Positions 26,292 to 34,962 of a DNA stretch of 64,000 nt are shown one piece after another. Both the position numbers and the translations under genes were made by a program. Origin of the DNA: Novosphingobium sp. Lineage in GTDB: Bacteria > Pseudomonadota > Alphaproteobacteria > Sphingomonadales > Sphingomonadaceae. The DNA lies in assembly GCA_025356575.1 (NCBI GenBank), contig JANXSP010000118.1:25097-89096 (forward strand), in the 5' to 3' direction. The notes under the pieces were generated by a model. It was not told the origin of the DNA. It did not search any database and saw nothing but the letters and a program-made list of their open reading frames with translations. Position 1 is the first letter of the stretch. Every line of letters begins with the position of its first letter.

Positions 26292-27113
26292 TTACGCTTT
26301 CAGCGCGCCCGCGACGATCTTGTGGAGCCGCGAATGGAGGGTGCCGTTGCCCGCAAGCACCTCGCCGTCGCAGATCGGCAGCGATCGCCCGCGCCAGTCG
26401 GTGACGAAGCCGCCGGCCTCACGCACCAGCAGGCAGCCCGCGGCGGTGTCCCACGGGCTGAGCCCGCTTTCCCAGAAACCTTCGTAGCGCCCTGCAGCAA
26501 CCCACGCGAGGTCGAGCGCGGCCGAACCGAAGCGGCGAATCCCCGCGACCTCTGGCCCGATGGCGTTGTAGATCGCGCTCCACTGCGCGGGATCGCCGCG
26601 ACCGGCGAATGGCATGCCGGTGGCGACGAGGCTCTCGTCCAGATGGCGGCGTGCGGAGACGCGCAGGCGCCGATCCTGGAGCCACGCGCCCCGGGTCCGT
26701 TCGGCCCAGAAGCTTTCGTCGGTGACCGGCTGATAAACGATCCCGGCGATGACATCGCCCCAGCCCTTGCCGTCGGCGCGCGGTTCCTGCGCCGCGATCG
26801 AGATTGCGAAGTGAGGAATGCCGTGGAGGAAGTTGGTGGTGCCGTCGAGCGGATCGACGATCCACCGCGGCCGATCAGGATCGCCTTCGATCACGCCGCC
26901 CTCTTCGAGGACGAAGCCCCAATCGGGCCGCGCGGCCTTGAGTTCTTCCCACAAGGTGCGCTCGGAAGCCTGGTCGGCCTTCGAGACGAAGTCCGCCGGA
27001 CCCTTGCGGCTGACTTGGAGATGCTCGACCTCGCCGAAATCGCGGCGCAGGCGCTGCCCGGCCTTGCGCGCGGCACGCTCCATCACGCGAACCAGGCCCG
27101 AAACTACAGTCAT
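26292..27113 (-). CDS. Inositol monophosphatase family protein
   Basis: The 273-residue protein is an Mg-dependent sugar phosphatase of the IMPase/SuhB family. Metal ligands are visible in VLEEGG, DPLDGTTNF (motif 2) and WDTAAG (motif 3). In proteobacteria such proteins may dephosphorylate inositol-1-phosphate, act on other sugar phosphates, or (SuhB) act in rRNA antitermination; the sequence alone does not decide. It follows efp by 7 bp on the same strand and should be co-transcribed with it. Confidence 0.92.
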   Translation of the reverse strand: MTVVSGLVRVMERAARKAGQRLRRDFGEVEHLQVSRKGPADFVSKADQASERTLWEELKAARPDWGFVLEEGGVIEGDPDRPRWIVDPLDGTTNFLHGIPHFAISIAAQEPRADGKGWGDVIAGIVYQPVTDESFWAERTRGAWLQDRRLRVSARRHLDESLVATGMPFAGRGDPAQWSAIYNAIGPEVAGIRRFGSAALDLAWVAAGRYEGFWESGLSPWDTAAGCLLVREAGGFVTDWRGRSLPICDGEVLAGNGTLHSRLHKIVAGALKA

Positions 27114-27120
27114 CGCGTAA

Positions 27121-27684
27121 TCAGCTCACTTTGCCGACGTAGCTGCGCTCGTAGACGTCGACGACGATGCGCGTACCGCTTTCGATGTGCGGCGGAACCA
27201 TCACGCGCACCCCGTTGTCGAGCAGCGCGGGTTTGAACGATGACGAGGCGGTCTGCCCCTTCACCACCGCGTCGGCCTCGACGATCGTGGCTTCGACCTG
27301 ATCGGGAAGGGCGACGCTGATCGGGCGCTCGTCGTACAATTCGAGCGTGACCTGCATGCCGTCCTGGAGGAACGCGGCGGCATCGCCAAGAAGATCGGAG
27401 GGCAGGTTGATCTGCTCGTAGTTTTCCTGGTCCATGAAAACCAGCGCGTCGCCATCGGCATACAGGAACTGAAAGTCCTTGGTGTCGAGGCGGACGCGTT
27501 CGACGGTGTCCTGGCTGCGAAAGCGGACGTTCGTCTTGCGTCCGTCGATCAGGTTTTTCATCTCGACTTGCATGAACGCGCCGCCCTTGCCCGGCTGGGT
27601 GTGCTGGGTCTTGGCGACTTTCCAGATACCCTTTTCATATTCGATGATGTTGCCCGGACGGATGTCCACGCCGCTAATCTTCAT
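27121..27684 (-). CDS. efp: Translation elongation factor P
   Basis: The 187-residue protein is full-length EF-P. It binds ribosomes stalled on consecutive prolines and restores peptide bond formation. The tip lysine that is post-translationally modified in many bacteria is K33 in PGKGGAF. The three beta-barrel domains and the C-terminal signature ([14 protein letters not shown]) are present. The ATG at 27684 gives the standard [11 protein letters not shown] start. A plausible client in this window is ZapA, with ten consecutive prolines (40027-40371). Confidence 0.97.
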   Translation of the reverse strand: MKISGVDIRPGNIIEYEKGIWKVAKTQHTQPGKGGAFMQVEMKNLIDGRKTNVRFRSQDTVERVRLDTKDFQFLYADGDALVFMDQENYEQINLPSDLLGDAAAFLQDGMQVTLELYDERPISVALPDQVEATIVEADAVVKGQTASSSFKPALLDNGVRVMVPPHIESGTRIVVDVYERSYVGKVS

Positions 27685-27834
27685 ATGCGATGCCCTTGCG
27701 CTGGCGAATGCCAATAATGTCGACCGGAATGCCGGGAAGGCGCGCCCTTAGCGTGGGTGCGGCATTGCGGCAACCCGCGCGGCGGTTCCTCCGGCCGGCG
27801 CCACTGGCCGCGCGGCGCGGTTCATGCTATCGCG

Positions 27835-28206
27835 ATGGCCATGAGATATCGCCAAGCCCTTGTTATCGCTGTGCTCGCCGCTTCGGCTGCGCCCGTCCTT
27901 GCCGCTCCGGGTGGACCGATCGGGATGCTGCGCCCGGGAAGCTATGTGTGCGAGTTGCCCGGCGATGCGGCGGGGGCCGCGGGGATCGCGGTCGACAGCG
28001 AAGCCTTCGCAATCATCGACGCCAAGAGCTACGGCGTGGGCCCGGCGCATGGCTCGTACCTCCTGCTCGGCGACCAGGTGACGATGACCAGCGGCCCCAA
28101 GCGCGGACAGACCTTTCATCGGCTGAGCGGCGGGTTTCTGCGCCGGACCGAGGGCGGGATCGACACGGCCCTACGCTGCGTTCGCCGCGTGACCAACAAC
28201 AGCTGA
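27835..28206 (+). CDS. Hypothetical secreted protein
   Basis: I do not recognise a named family in this 123-residue protein. It has a clear Sec signal peptide (ALVIAVLAASAAPVLA, cleavage likely after AAPVLA-A), so the mature ~100 residues are periplasmic. Two cysteines remain (YVCELPG and LRCVRRV) and could form a disulfide. An ATG at 27841 is an alternative start. It diverges from efp and converges on the M23 peptidase gene. Confidence 0.65.
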   Translation: MAMRYRQALVIAVLAASAAPVLAAPGGPIGMLRPGSYVCELPGDAAGAAGIAVDSEAFAIIDAKSYGVGPAHGSYLLLGDQVTMTSGPKRGQTFHRLSGGFLRRTEGGIDTALRCVRRVTNNS

Positions 28207-28235
28207 TTTGTGGATGAAACCGTACCCGGCGCGCC

Positions 28236-28946
28236 TCAGCGGCCGCCGAGCAGCGGATAGGGGTTGATCGGGGTTCCCTTCCACCAGCCCTCCCCCGGCG
28301 CGATATCGTTGATCGCGAAGTGGAGATGCGGCGCGGCGGGATTGGCATCCCCCGAATAGCCCACCGCCCCGATCACCTGCCCGGCGTTGATCCGCTGATT
28401 TTCCGCCAGCCCCGGCGCGTAAGCCGAGAGGTGGGCGTAATAATACATCCGCTTCTGATCGAACGACCGGATGTAAATGGTGTTGCCGCCCATCCGCGAA
28501 AGGAACAACTTGGCGACGATCCCGGGGGCGGCGGCGAACACCGGAGTGCCCGTCGGCGCCATGATGTCGATTGCGTTGTGGATCCGCCCTGCGCTGCGGG
28601 CATCGTCATAGGTATCGACAAGTTGGTTCACCCCAACCCCGCGCACCGGGATGATCAAACGATCGGAGCCCGGGGCATAACTTGCCGGGACGAGCGCCGC
28701 AGTCGGCATTGCGGCGAGCGGGGGCGATGACGATGTCGGCATCTCCGCGACTGGAGACGGGATGGCAGAGGCAGGGATGGCAGAGTGTGCATCCGCCCCT
28801 GCCACCGGGCCAACCATGCCGCCCTCAGGCACAGTCAACGACCCGCGGTTCAGCAGCACCCCGCCGATCACCATCCACACCAAGGAGGTCACCACCGCGG
28901 TGGTGGTGACCGTCTTGAGGGTTTGGGCGAACGACACTGTGCTCAT
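28236..28946 (-). CDS. M23-family (LytM) peptidoglycan endopeptidase, membrane-anchored
   Basis: The 236-residue protein has an N-terminal transmembrane anchor (TTTAVVTSLVWMVIGGVLL), a Pro/Ala-rich linker and a C-terminal LytM domain (~110-236). The zinc ligands are complete: HNAID (H and D) and PHLHF. It should cut peptide cross-links in peptidoglycan on the periplasmic side. Its ATG overlaps the stop of the L,D-transpeptidase gene (ATGA), so a cross-link cutter and a cross-link maker are produced together. Confidence 0.9.
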   Translation of the reverse strand: MSTVSFAQTLKTVTTTAVVTSLVWMVIGGVLLNRGSLTVPEGGMVGPVAGADAHSAIPASAIPSPVAEMPTSSSPPLAAMPTAALVPASYAPGSDRLIIPVRGVGVNQLVDTYDDARSAGRIHNAIDIMAPTGTPVFAAAPGIVAKLFLSRMGGNTIYIRSFDQKRMYYYAHLSAYAPGLAENQRINAGQVIGAVGYSGDANPAAPHLHFAINDIAPGEGWWKGTPINPYPLLGGR

Positions 28947-30274
28947 GCCTCGAACGTAACCGCAGTCTTGGTCGAGACCATCTGCGCCAGCCGCGCGACA
29001 TCCCAGTTGGTCAGGCGCACGCAGCCATGGCTTTCGGCCCGGCCGATCGTCTCGGGATTGGGCGTACCGTGGATCCCGTAATGCTCCTTGCTGAGGTCGA
29101 TCCACACGACCCCGACCGGACCGTTCGGCCCCGGCGGCAAATGCGCCTTCTTGGCGTCGGCCTTGGCATCCCAGAACAGCGCCGGATTATAGTTGAACGG
29201 CGGGTTCTTGCCCACGCCGAGGATCTTCCAGTCACCCAGCGGCAGCGGATCGTGGACCGAACCCATGGTCGCGGTGAACATCGCCACCAGCTTGCCCGCG
29301 CCGTCGTAGGCCTTGAGCGTGCCCTTGGATTTGCTCACCACGATCTTGCTGGCGCTCGGCTGCGTCGTCCCGACCCCGAGCATCGCCAGCGTGGCCCGCC
29401 AGCTGGCATCGCCGGCCGCGGCGTTGTCGATAACATCGCCGCCGACATTTGGGACGCGGATTTGCTGGCCGCCGTGAAAGAACGAGACCGGCCCTGGCAC
29501 CATTGCAACGGCCCCTGCCGAGCCGCTCGGGCTTGGGCTCGCGCTCGCTCCGGAGCTGGCACTTGTGTTGGCGCCGGCGCTCGCGCTGGCCGCCGCGCTC
29601 GGCGAGGCGGCGGCAGCACCGCTGGCGCCCGGCGCGGCGCTGGCCGACGCGTCCATTTTCATCCCCGCGGGCATCCCGCCTGGATTGAGTTCCTTCAGCG
29701 TGGCGATCGTGGTGTGGAACCGCTCAGCCAGTTTCTCGTCGAGCGATTCGTATCCGAGCGTCGTTAGCTTGGCCTTTTCCTGCGGATCGGCGGGCAGTTT
29801 GTAGAACGGTCCGGCGGCAAATTCGGCGGGGATCGTCACCACGCGGGTCGCCGGGATATTGGCATACTGGGCCAGCCCCGCCTTGGTCGCGGTATCGAGT
29901 TCGCCGGTGGTCGGAAGCTGGCTGGCTTCCTGGAAGCCCATGATCGCGTTCTTGGTCGAAAGCCCGGTCTTGCCGTCGACCACTCCGGGGGTGAACCCGA
30001 GCCGGTCGAGCGCGACTTGTGCCTGCATCAGCGGGCGCGGCATGTCGTCGGCCGCTGCGGGATCGAGCGGCGCCCCGCCCGCGGGATCGTGCGAAAGCAG
30101 TCCAGCATCCGCAGTGTTCGCCTGCGGTCCGACAGCGACCGTGTCGGTGGTCTTGCCGGTGGTCTGCTTGTCGGTCGCTGGCGCGAAATTGCACGCAGCC
30201 AGCGCCAGCGGCAGTGCCAGCCCGGCAATGCATGAGGCGCTGCGCAAGCGGCGCGAGGTGAGGATCTGGCCCAT
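28943..30274 (-). CDS. L,D-transpeptidase lipoprotein with peptidoglycan-binding domain
   Basis: The 443-residue protein has a lipoprotein signal (LALAAC lipobox, C28). A PG_binding_1-type domain follows (~75-125, LDRLGFTPGVVDGKTG), then a Ser/Ala/Pro-rich linker (~225-280) and a YkuD catalytic domain. The catalytic motif is HGTPNPETIGRAESHGCVRL, with H416 and nucleophile C418. It forms 3-3 cross-links or attaches proteins to peptidoglycan at the outer membrane or periplasm. The ATG at 30274 follows a GGGAGAT ribosome-binding site. The M23 peptidase gene follows with an overlap. Confidence 0.93.
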   Translation of the reverse strand: MGQILTSRRLRSASCIAGLALPLALAACNFAPATDKQTTGKTTDTVAVGPQANTADAGLLSHDPAGGAPLDPAAADDMPRPLMQAQVALDRLGFTPGVVDGKTGLSTKNAIMGFQEASQLPTTGELDTATKAGLAQYANIPATRVVTIPAEFAAGPFYKLPADPQEKAKLTTLGYESLDEKLAERFHTTIATLKELNPGGMPAGMKMDASASAAPGASGAAAASPSAAASASAGANTSASSGASASPSPSGSAGAVAMVPGPVSFFHGGQQIRVPNVGGDVIDNAAAGDASWRATLAMLGVGTTQPSASKIVVSKSKGTLKAYDGAGKLVAMFTATMGSVHDPLPLGDWKILGVGKNPPFNYNPALFWDAKADAKKAHLPPGPNGPVGVVWIDLSKEHYGIHGTPNPETIGRAESHGCVRLTNWDVARLAQMVSTKTAVTFEA

Positions 30275-30354
30275 GATATCTCCCGGGGTTTGGCGATGGC
30301 AGTTTCGCCCTTTGCAACCCCAACGCGCGGCTTTGGGATTATATCCTGGGACGC

Positions 30355-30990
30355 TCAACCTTTGCTCAGCGCCGCGGTAAACGCGCGCACCGCGGCAGCC
30401 TCGTCGCCGTTCCAAACCGCGCCCGACACCGCGATGAAGTCTGCGCCCGCAGCTGCCAAGTCGGCGCAAGTCTCGGGCGTGATCCCGCCGATGGCGACGC
30501 ATGGCAGTTCGAAGAACGCTTGCCACCATTCAAGCAACTCAGGCTCTGCGCGGTGTTCGGTAATCTTGGTTTGCGTCTCGAAAAAGGCGCCGAATGCGAC
30601 GTAATCCGCGCCGTCTTCGCCTGCCTGCATGGCCAGATGGCGACTGGCATGGCAGCTTACTCCGATCTGGACCTCACGCCCCAGATACGACCGCGCCTCG
30701 GCCACCGCGCCGTCGCCTTGCCCAAGGTGCACTCCGTCGGCGCCGAGCCGCTTGGCCAGCGAGATCGAATCGTTGACGATGAAGGCGACGTCTTGCGCCG
30801 CGCAGATTTCGCGCAGCGGCTCGGCCAGGATCGCCGCGGCGTGATCGTCGAGACCCTTGACCCGGAACTGGAACGCAGCGACCGGCCCCGCCGCGAGCGC
30901 GCGTTCGAGCCGCGCGGGGAACGCGCCCCCGGTCTCGAGCGGAGAGATCAGGTAGAGCTGGCAAGGCACGGCGCGGCGGTTGTGGAGCAT
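30355..30990 (-). CDS. thiE: Thiamine phosphate synthase
   Basis: ThiE joins the HMP-pyrophosphate and thiazole-phosphate halves of thiamine. The 211-residue TIM barrel contains FQFRVKG, VNDSISLAKRLGADGVHLGQGD, GVSCH, DYVAFGAFF and the phosphate-binding VAIGGIT. It starts 26 bp after the mddA-like gene. I see no THI-box riboswitch (no CTGAGA core) upstream. Confidence 0.93.
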   Translation of the reverse strand: MLHNRRAVPCQLYLISPLETGGAFPARLERALAAGPVAAFQFRVKGLDDHAAAILAEPLREICAAQDVAFIVNDSISLAKRLGADGVHLGQGDGAVAEARSYLGREVQIGVSCHASRHLAMQAGEDGADYVAFGAFFETQTKITEHRAEPELLEWWQAFFELPCVAIGGITPETCADLAAAGADFIAVSGAVWNGDEAAAVRAFTAALSKG

Positions 30991-31016
30991 CGCGCCGCCT
31001 TAGGTGAGTGCCGCAG

Positions 31017-31745
31017 TTACCTCAACCGCGGCAGCAACATTCCCACGCGCGCCTTGTATCCGGTGTAGCGCTCGCCGAACACCGCGACCAGGTCGCGCTC
31101 TTCGTGTCCGATCGCGATCAGGACATACACCGTCATGCCCGCGGCAAACAGCGCGTGGCCGACAGTCATCACCGGGGTTACCCAGAACGCCATGAGGAAG
31201 CCGAGGTAGAGCGGATGGCGCACGACGCGGTAGAACAGCGGGGTTCCGAACGGCTTTTCGGGCACATCCTTGCCGCGCCAATTGGCATAGACCTGGGTCA
31301 GCCCGAATAGCTGGAAATGGCTGATCAGGAACGTCGATATCAGGACTACCGCCCAGCCAAGCGCGCACACGGCCCATAACCCATCGGCGATCAGCGGATT
31401 GGCGATGGACCACAGCACCTGCGGCAAGGGCTGCCACGCGGCGAACAGGACGATCAGCGCAACGCTGGCGGCCACCACATAAACCGTCCGCTCGAACGCC
31501 GGGGGAACGATCTGGGTCCAGCGCGCCTTGAACGCGGGCCGGGCCATGACCGAATGCTGGAGCCCGAACAACGCAATCAGCGCCAGATCGATCACGGCCG
31601 CCCCGGCCGCGCCCATGGCCGATGGGTTATAGTCGATCGTCCGCGGCAAATACGGCAGGTCGACGACGAACCCGATCAGATACAGGAACGTGGCGAAGAA
31701 CAGGAAATAAGCCGCGACACCGGCCACAAGTAATACACTGCGCAT
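31017..31745 (-). CDS. mddA: Methanethiol S-methyltransferase (MddA/NnrU-like membrane protein)
   Basis: The 242-residue protein has about six membrane helices and matches MddA, which methylates methanethiol with SAM to dimethyl sulfide. Characteristic segments are LFGLQHSVMARPAFK, ERTVYVV and the ICMT-like SAM-binding part LFYRVVRHPLYLGFL with YTGYKARV near the end. NnrU-like or isoprenylcysteine methyltransferase relatives are alternatives, but the N-terminal QHSVMAR block favours MddA. It lies upstream of thiE on the same strand. Confidence 0.8.
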   Translation of the reverse strand: MRSVLLVAGVAAYFLFFATFLYLIGFVVDLPYLPRTIDYNPSAMGAAGAAVIDLALIALFGLQHSVMARPAFKARWTQIVPPAFERTVYVVAASVALIVLFAAWQPLPQVLWSIANPLIADGLWAVCALGWAVVLISTFLISHFQLFGLTQVYANWRGKDVPEKPFGTPLFYRVVRHPLYLGFLMAFWVTPVMTVGHALFAAGMTVYVLIAIGHEERDLVAVFGERYTGYKARVGMLLPRLR

Positions 31746-31863
31746 GACGCCCTCCCCAGGAATTGTCGGCGCGACCCGAATTACGCGGCATGTGTATCAC
31801 ACGCTTTGCGATCGGCCTAAAAAGGTTTGGGTGAAGTTCATCGCGGCGCGCTAAGCGTTACCG

Positions 31864-32250
31864 ATGCTCAGGAAAATTGCCCCGCTCGCCGCTCTGCTTT
31901 CGCTCACGCTCGGCGGTTGCATAACCTACCATTCGCGCAGCGACGGGATCGTCCGCACGCGGATGGGCGAGACCGCGTCGTTCAACGGCGGGGCGCAGGT
32001 CACCCCGCTGGCGCTGGTCGAAGACAGCCGCTGCCCGGCCAACGCGCGCTGCGTCTGGGCGGGGCGCGTGCGGATTACGGCCACGCTTGGCGACACGACG
32101 AGCAAACTCACCCGCGAGCTTACCCAGGGCGAGCCGGCGACTTTCTCTGGCCGCACCCTGACGCTGGTCGAAGTGCTGCCGATCAAGACCACGCAGCAAC
32201 CGCTTTACCCCGACGATTACCGCTTCGGCTTCACGCTCACCGCGAAGTAG
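31864..32250 (+). CDS. Small lipoprotein of unknown function
   Basis: The 128-residue protein has a lipoprotein signal peptide (LSLTLGGC, lipobox LGGC with C19). The mature part contains the conserved block DSRCPANARCVWAGRV, seen in many small proteobacterial hypothetical lipoproteins, whose two cysteines may form a disulfide. The function is unknown. It diverges from mddA (118-bp gap) and ends 8 bp from the convergent aldolase gene. Confidence 0.78.
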   Translation: MLRKIAPLAALLSLTLGGCITYHSRSDGIVRTRMGETASFNGGAQVTPLALVEDSRCPANARCVWAGRVRITATLGDTTSKLTRELTQGEPATFSGRTLTLVEVLPIKTTQQPLYPDDYRFGFTLTAK

Positions 32251-32257
32251 CGCAGGA

Positions 32258-33145
32258 TCACGCCACCGATGCGGCGTGGATTTCGTCGATCGCCCCGCCG
32301 AGAGAGCCGACGAATTCGTCGTCGCTCATTGGATGGCGCAAGTCTTCGAGCAACGCGCGGCTGAAGCTGGCGATGATCCCGCGGTTCTTGGCGAGCTCGG
32401 CGCAGGCGTCGGCACGGCTGTATCCGCCCGACAGCGCGACCACGCGCAGCACCGCGGGATGATCGACGAGGGCGTCGAAGGTCCCCGGCACCACCGGCAG
32501 GCTCAGCTTGAGCATGACCTGCTCGTCCTGCCCAAGAGTGCCGAGATGCGCGATCAGCGCGTCGCGCAGCAGGATGTCACACTCTCCGCGCGTGCCGCTC
32601 TTGATGTTCACCTCGGGTTCGAGGATCGGCATCAGGCCGTGTGCGAGGACCTGGCGGCCGATTTCGAACTGCTGCGCAACAATCGCGGCGATCCCGCCGG
32701 CATCGGCGCTATTTACGACCGAGCGTTCCTTGGTGCCGAATACGCCGAGCGCCTTCGCCCGGTCGAGCAGCGCGCCAAGGTCGGGCATGGGTTTCATCAA
32801 CTGGACGCCATCGGCTTCGTCCTCGAGCCCCTTGTCGATCTTGAGGAACGGCACGACGCCTTTGTCGATCAGCGCGGCAGGAACCGGCTGGCCGTCGACC
32901 ATCCCGTCCATCGTCCGCTCGAACAGGATCGCGCCCAGAACCTTTTGCCCGGTGAAGCACGGCGCCTTGATGATTCGCGCGCGCATGTCGTGGATCAGCG
33001 CGAACATTTCCGCGTCGCTGGCCCAGGAACCATCCTCGACACCGTATCCGGCGAGCGCCTTGGGGGTCGACCCGCCGCTTTGATCGAGCGCCGCGATAAA
33101 CCCGTCGCCCTTGCGAACCTTTTCCAGCATTGCTTCGTAATTCAT
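32258..33145 (-). CDS. Class I fructose-bisphosphate aldolase
   Basis: The 295-residue enzyme splits or forms fructose-1,6-bisphosphate through a Schiff base. The lysine region MLKLSLPVVPG and FIAALDQSGGSTPKAL near the N-terminus are typical of the eukaryote-like class I aldolase found in some alphaproteobacteria. It closes the tkt-gap-MOSC-pgk-TPR-thioesterase gene series on the same strand, so carbon enzymes of gluconeogenesis and the pentose cycle are grouped. Confidence 0.93.
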   Translation of the reverse strand: MNYEAMLEKVRKGDGFIAALDQSGGSTPKALAGYGVEDGSWASDAEMFALIHDMRARIIKAPCFTGQKVLGAILFERTMDGMVDGQPVPAALIDKGVVPFLKIDKGLEDEADGVQLMKPMPDLGALLDRAKALGVFGTKERSVVNSADAGGIAAIVAQQFEIGRQVLAHGLMPILEPEVNIKSGTRGECDILLRDALIAHLGTLGQDEQVMLKLSLPVVPGTFDALVDHPAVLRVVALSGGYSRADACAELAKNRGIIASFSRALLEDLRHPMSDDEFVGSLGGAIDEIHAASVA

Positions 33146-33167
33146 TGATACCTCTGCAACATGAAGA

Positions 33168-33623
33168 TCAGACCCTGCGCCCGATCTTGCGAATGATCCC
33201 TGAGAAGCTGAGCACGGCGCGGTCGTCCGCCGTGACCAGTCCGCGTATGAAGATCGTCGACTTGCCGGCGCGGGTGACTTCGCCGCGGGCCTCGATCATC
33301 TCGCCGACGCGGGCGCTATCGAGGAAGTCGCCGGCCAGGTTGAGCGTGACCGCGTGATGCTCGCCAAGCTCGCCGCGCGCGATCGTAAACAGCGCGGAAT
33401 CGGCGAAGGTCAACATGCAGCCGCCGTGCATGAACCCGCCGCCGTTCATATGGCGCTGCTCGGCCCGGAACGCACAGACTGCGCCGTCCTCATCGAACCG
33501 CTCATAAAACGGCCCGGCGCGCTCCTCGAACGCGTCGCTTTTCCATGTCGACCATCCGGACCACTCGCCCTCGGTGACCGCCACCAGTCCCTGGGGCTGA
33601 CCGACGCCGGAATCCTCGCTCAT
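33168..33623 (-). CDS. PaaI/YdiI-family hotdog-fold thioesterase
   Basis: The 151-residue protein has the single-domain hotdog fold of acyl-CoA thioesterases. The helix region HMNGGGFMHGGCMLTFADSAL holds the active-site HGG motif, followed by AVTLNLAGDFLD. The acyl substrate is unknown. I chose ATG 33623 (MSEDSG); an upstream in-frame ATG is possible. It lies 22 bp before the aldolase gene and 90 bp after the TPR/oxygenase gene. Confidence 0.85.
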   Translation of the reverse strand: MSEDSGVGQPQGLVAVTEGEWSGWSTWKSDAFEERAGPFYERFDEDGAVCAFRAEQRHMNGGGFMHGGCMLTFADSALFTIARGELGEHHAVTLNLAGDFLDSARVGEMIEARGEVTRAGKSTIFIRGLVTADDRAVLSFSGIIRKIGRRV

Positions 33624-33713
33624 CGGGAGCCTCGCAAGGGAGATGCGGAATTCGTCATCGGCCAGCCCCATAGCCAGCGAACCGGCGGATAACAACCTGA
33701 CCGCAGCAGGTTT

Positions 33714-34961
33714 TCAGCGCGCATCGAATGCCACGCTGATCCGCTCGCCCGCCGCGAACGGGCGCGTCCCGTGATAGAGAAAGCTGGGAAACAGGACGAG
33801 CCGCCCCGGCTGCGGCGCGATACTGGTGAGCGGATCGAGCGGCAGGCGCAGGTCCTCCGGCGGTCGCCCCAGCTCGAGCCAACCTTCGCGCTCTCCCGCA
33901 TCGAGCGCGGGTACGACGATATAGCACGCCGAGCTGACGATCCCCGCTGCATGAAGGTGCGCGACGTGGAACCCCGCCGCGGTCAGCCGCACCGACCAGC
34001 CCCCTGCCGCCGCCAATGGGGCATTTCGGTGACGCAGCAGTGGGTGCGCCGGGTCGAGCGGCGGAAGCGCGGCCCGGTAGTCTGCGAGCGCTGATCCGAT
34101 CGCATCGACGAGCGTCCGGATAACCCGGTCACGCCGTTCGAACAGCGCGCCGCGCGTCTGCGTTCCTCCGCGCACGCTTTGCCCGAGGGGGCGCGCGTTG
34201 GCGCGGTGGAGCGTCCGCAGCAGTTGCGCCAACGCTGCCAGATCGCTCTCGGGCACGGCAAGCTCGGTGACCGCTATCAGATGTTGCTGGCCCGATAGCC
34301 ATGCGCCGCGCGGCGCTCCCAGCGCACGCCAGGTAACTTCGGTCAGCGCCCATGCCCCAAGGTCGCCGGGATCCTCGCTGCGCGCGGTGTCGAGCAACGA
34401 CGCGGCCTGCGCCAGATCGCCCGTTCGCACAGCATGGCGCGCAGCGATCCGCGCCCGGCCCGGCATCGGCGGTATCTGCGCAAGCAATCCGGCAGCGCGC
34501 GCATCGTCACCGGCAAGGCCGGCGTGATCGGCTTCGATCAGGCGCAGGACCGCGTCGGGGAAGTGCGCCTGCGCGGCGCGAGCGGCATCGGCCGCAGCCG
34601 CCTGCTCGCCCGCGCCGGCCAGCAATGCGATCCATGCATTCCACAGCGCGCCATTGCCCGGTTGATCGGCGAGTGCCCGTTGCAGAAAGCTGCCGAAAGC
34701 GGGATCTCCGCGTTCGAAGCGCATCGCCGCAAGTGCCGATTGGCCGCGCACCCACCCGGGATTTGCCGCTGCCGCCGCCGAGAGATGCGCTAGCGGTTCG
34801 GGCGCATCGGCAGCCAGCAACGCCTCGGCCTGGCCAATCAGCAACTCTGGATCGTGAGGTGCCGCGGCGATTGCAGAAGCGAACAGCGAAGCCGCGTCGG
34901 TTTGGCCTGCAGCCAGCGCGGCCCACGCCGCAGCGGCGCGCGGATCGCCGGGCGCGGTCAC
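33714..34961 (-). CDS. TPR protein with C-terminal 2OG-Fe(II) oxygenase-like domain
   Basis: The 415-residue protein starts with Ala-rich TPR-like helices (~1-210). It ends in a 2OG-FeII_Oxy_5-type domain: the HxH part HVAHLHAAGIVSS, YIVVPALDAG, GRLVLFPSFLYHGTRPF with the distal histidine, and the arginine strand ERISVAFDAR. Such enzymes hydroxylate proteins or small molecules using 2-oxoglutarate and iron; the target is unknown. The start is a GTG at 34961, right after the pgk stop, so it is translated from the glycolytic transcript. Confidence 0.82.
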   Translation of the reverse strand: MTAPGDPRAAAAWAALAAGQTDAASLFASAIAAAPHDPELLIGQAEALLAADAPEPLAHLSAAAAANPGWVRGQSALAAMRFERGDPAFGSFLQRALADQPGNGALWNAWIALLAGAGEQAAAADAARAAQAHFPDAVLRLIEADHAGLAGDDARAAGLLAQIPPMPGRARIAARHAVRTGDLAQAASLLDTARSEDPGDLGAWALTEVTWRALGAPRGAWLSGQQHLIAVTELAVPESDLAALAQLLRTLHRANARPLGQSVRGGTQTRGALFERRDRVIRTLVDAIGSALADYRAALPPLDPAHPLLRHRNAPLAAAGGWSVRLTAAGFHVAHLHAAGIVSSACYIVVPALDAGEREGWLELGRPPEDLRLPLDPLTSIAPQPGRLVLFPSFLYHGTRPFAAGERISVAFDAR

Positions 34962-34962
34962 T

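Noticed and set aside
30991..31016. TPP riboswitch before thiE
   Set aside because: The gap is only 26 bp, and no THI-box sequence is present there or in the mddA upstream region.
31780..31800. CRP/FNR-type site GTGTATCACAC between mddA and the lipoprotein gene
   Set aside because: The arms are only 4 bp with a 3-bp centre, which is too short to separate from chance.
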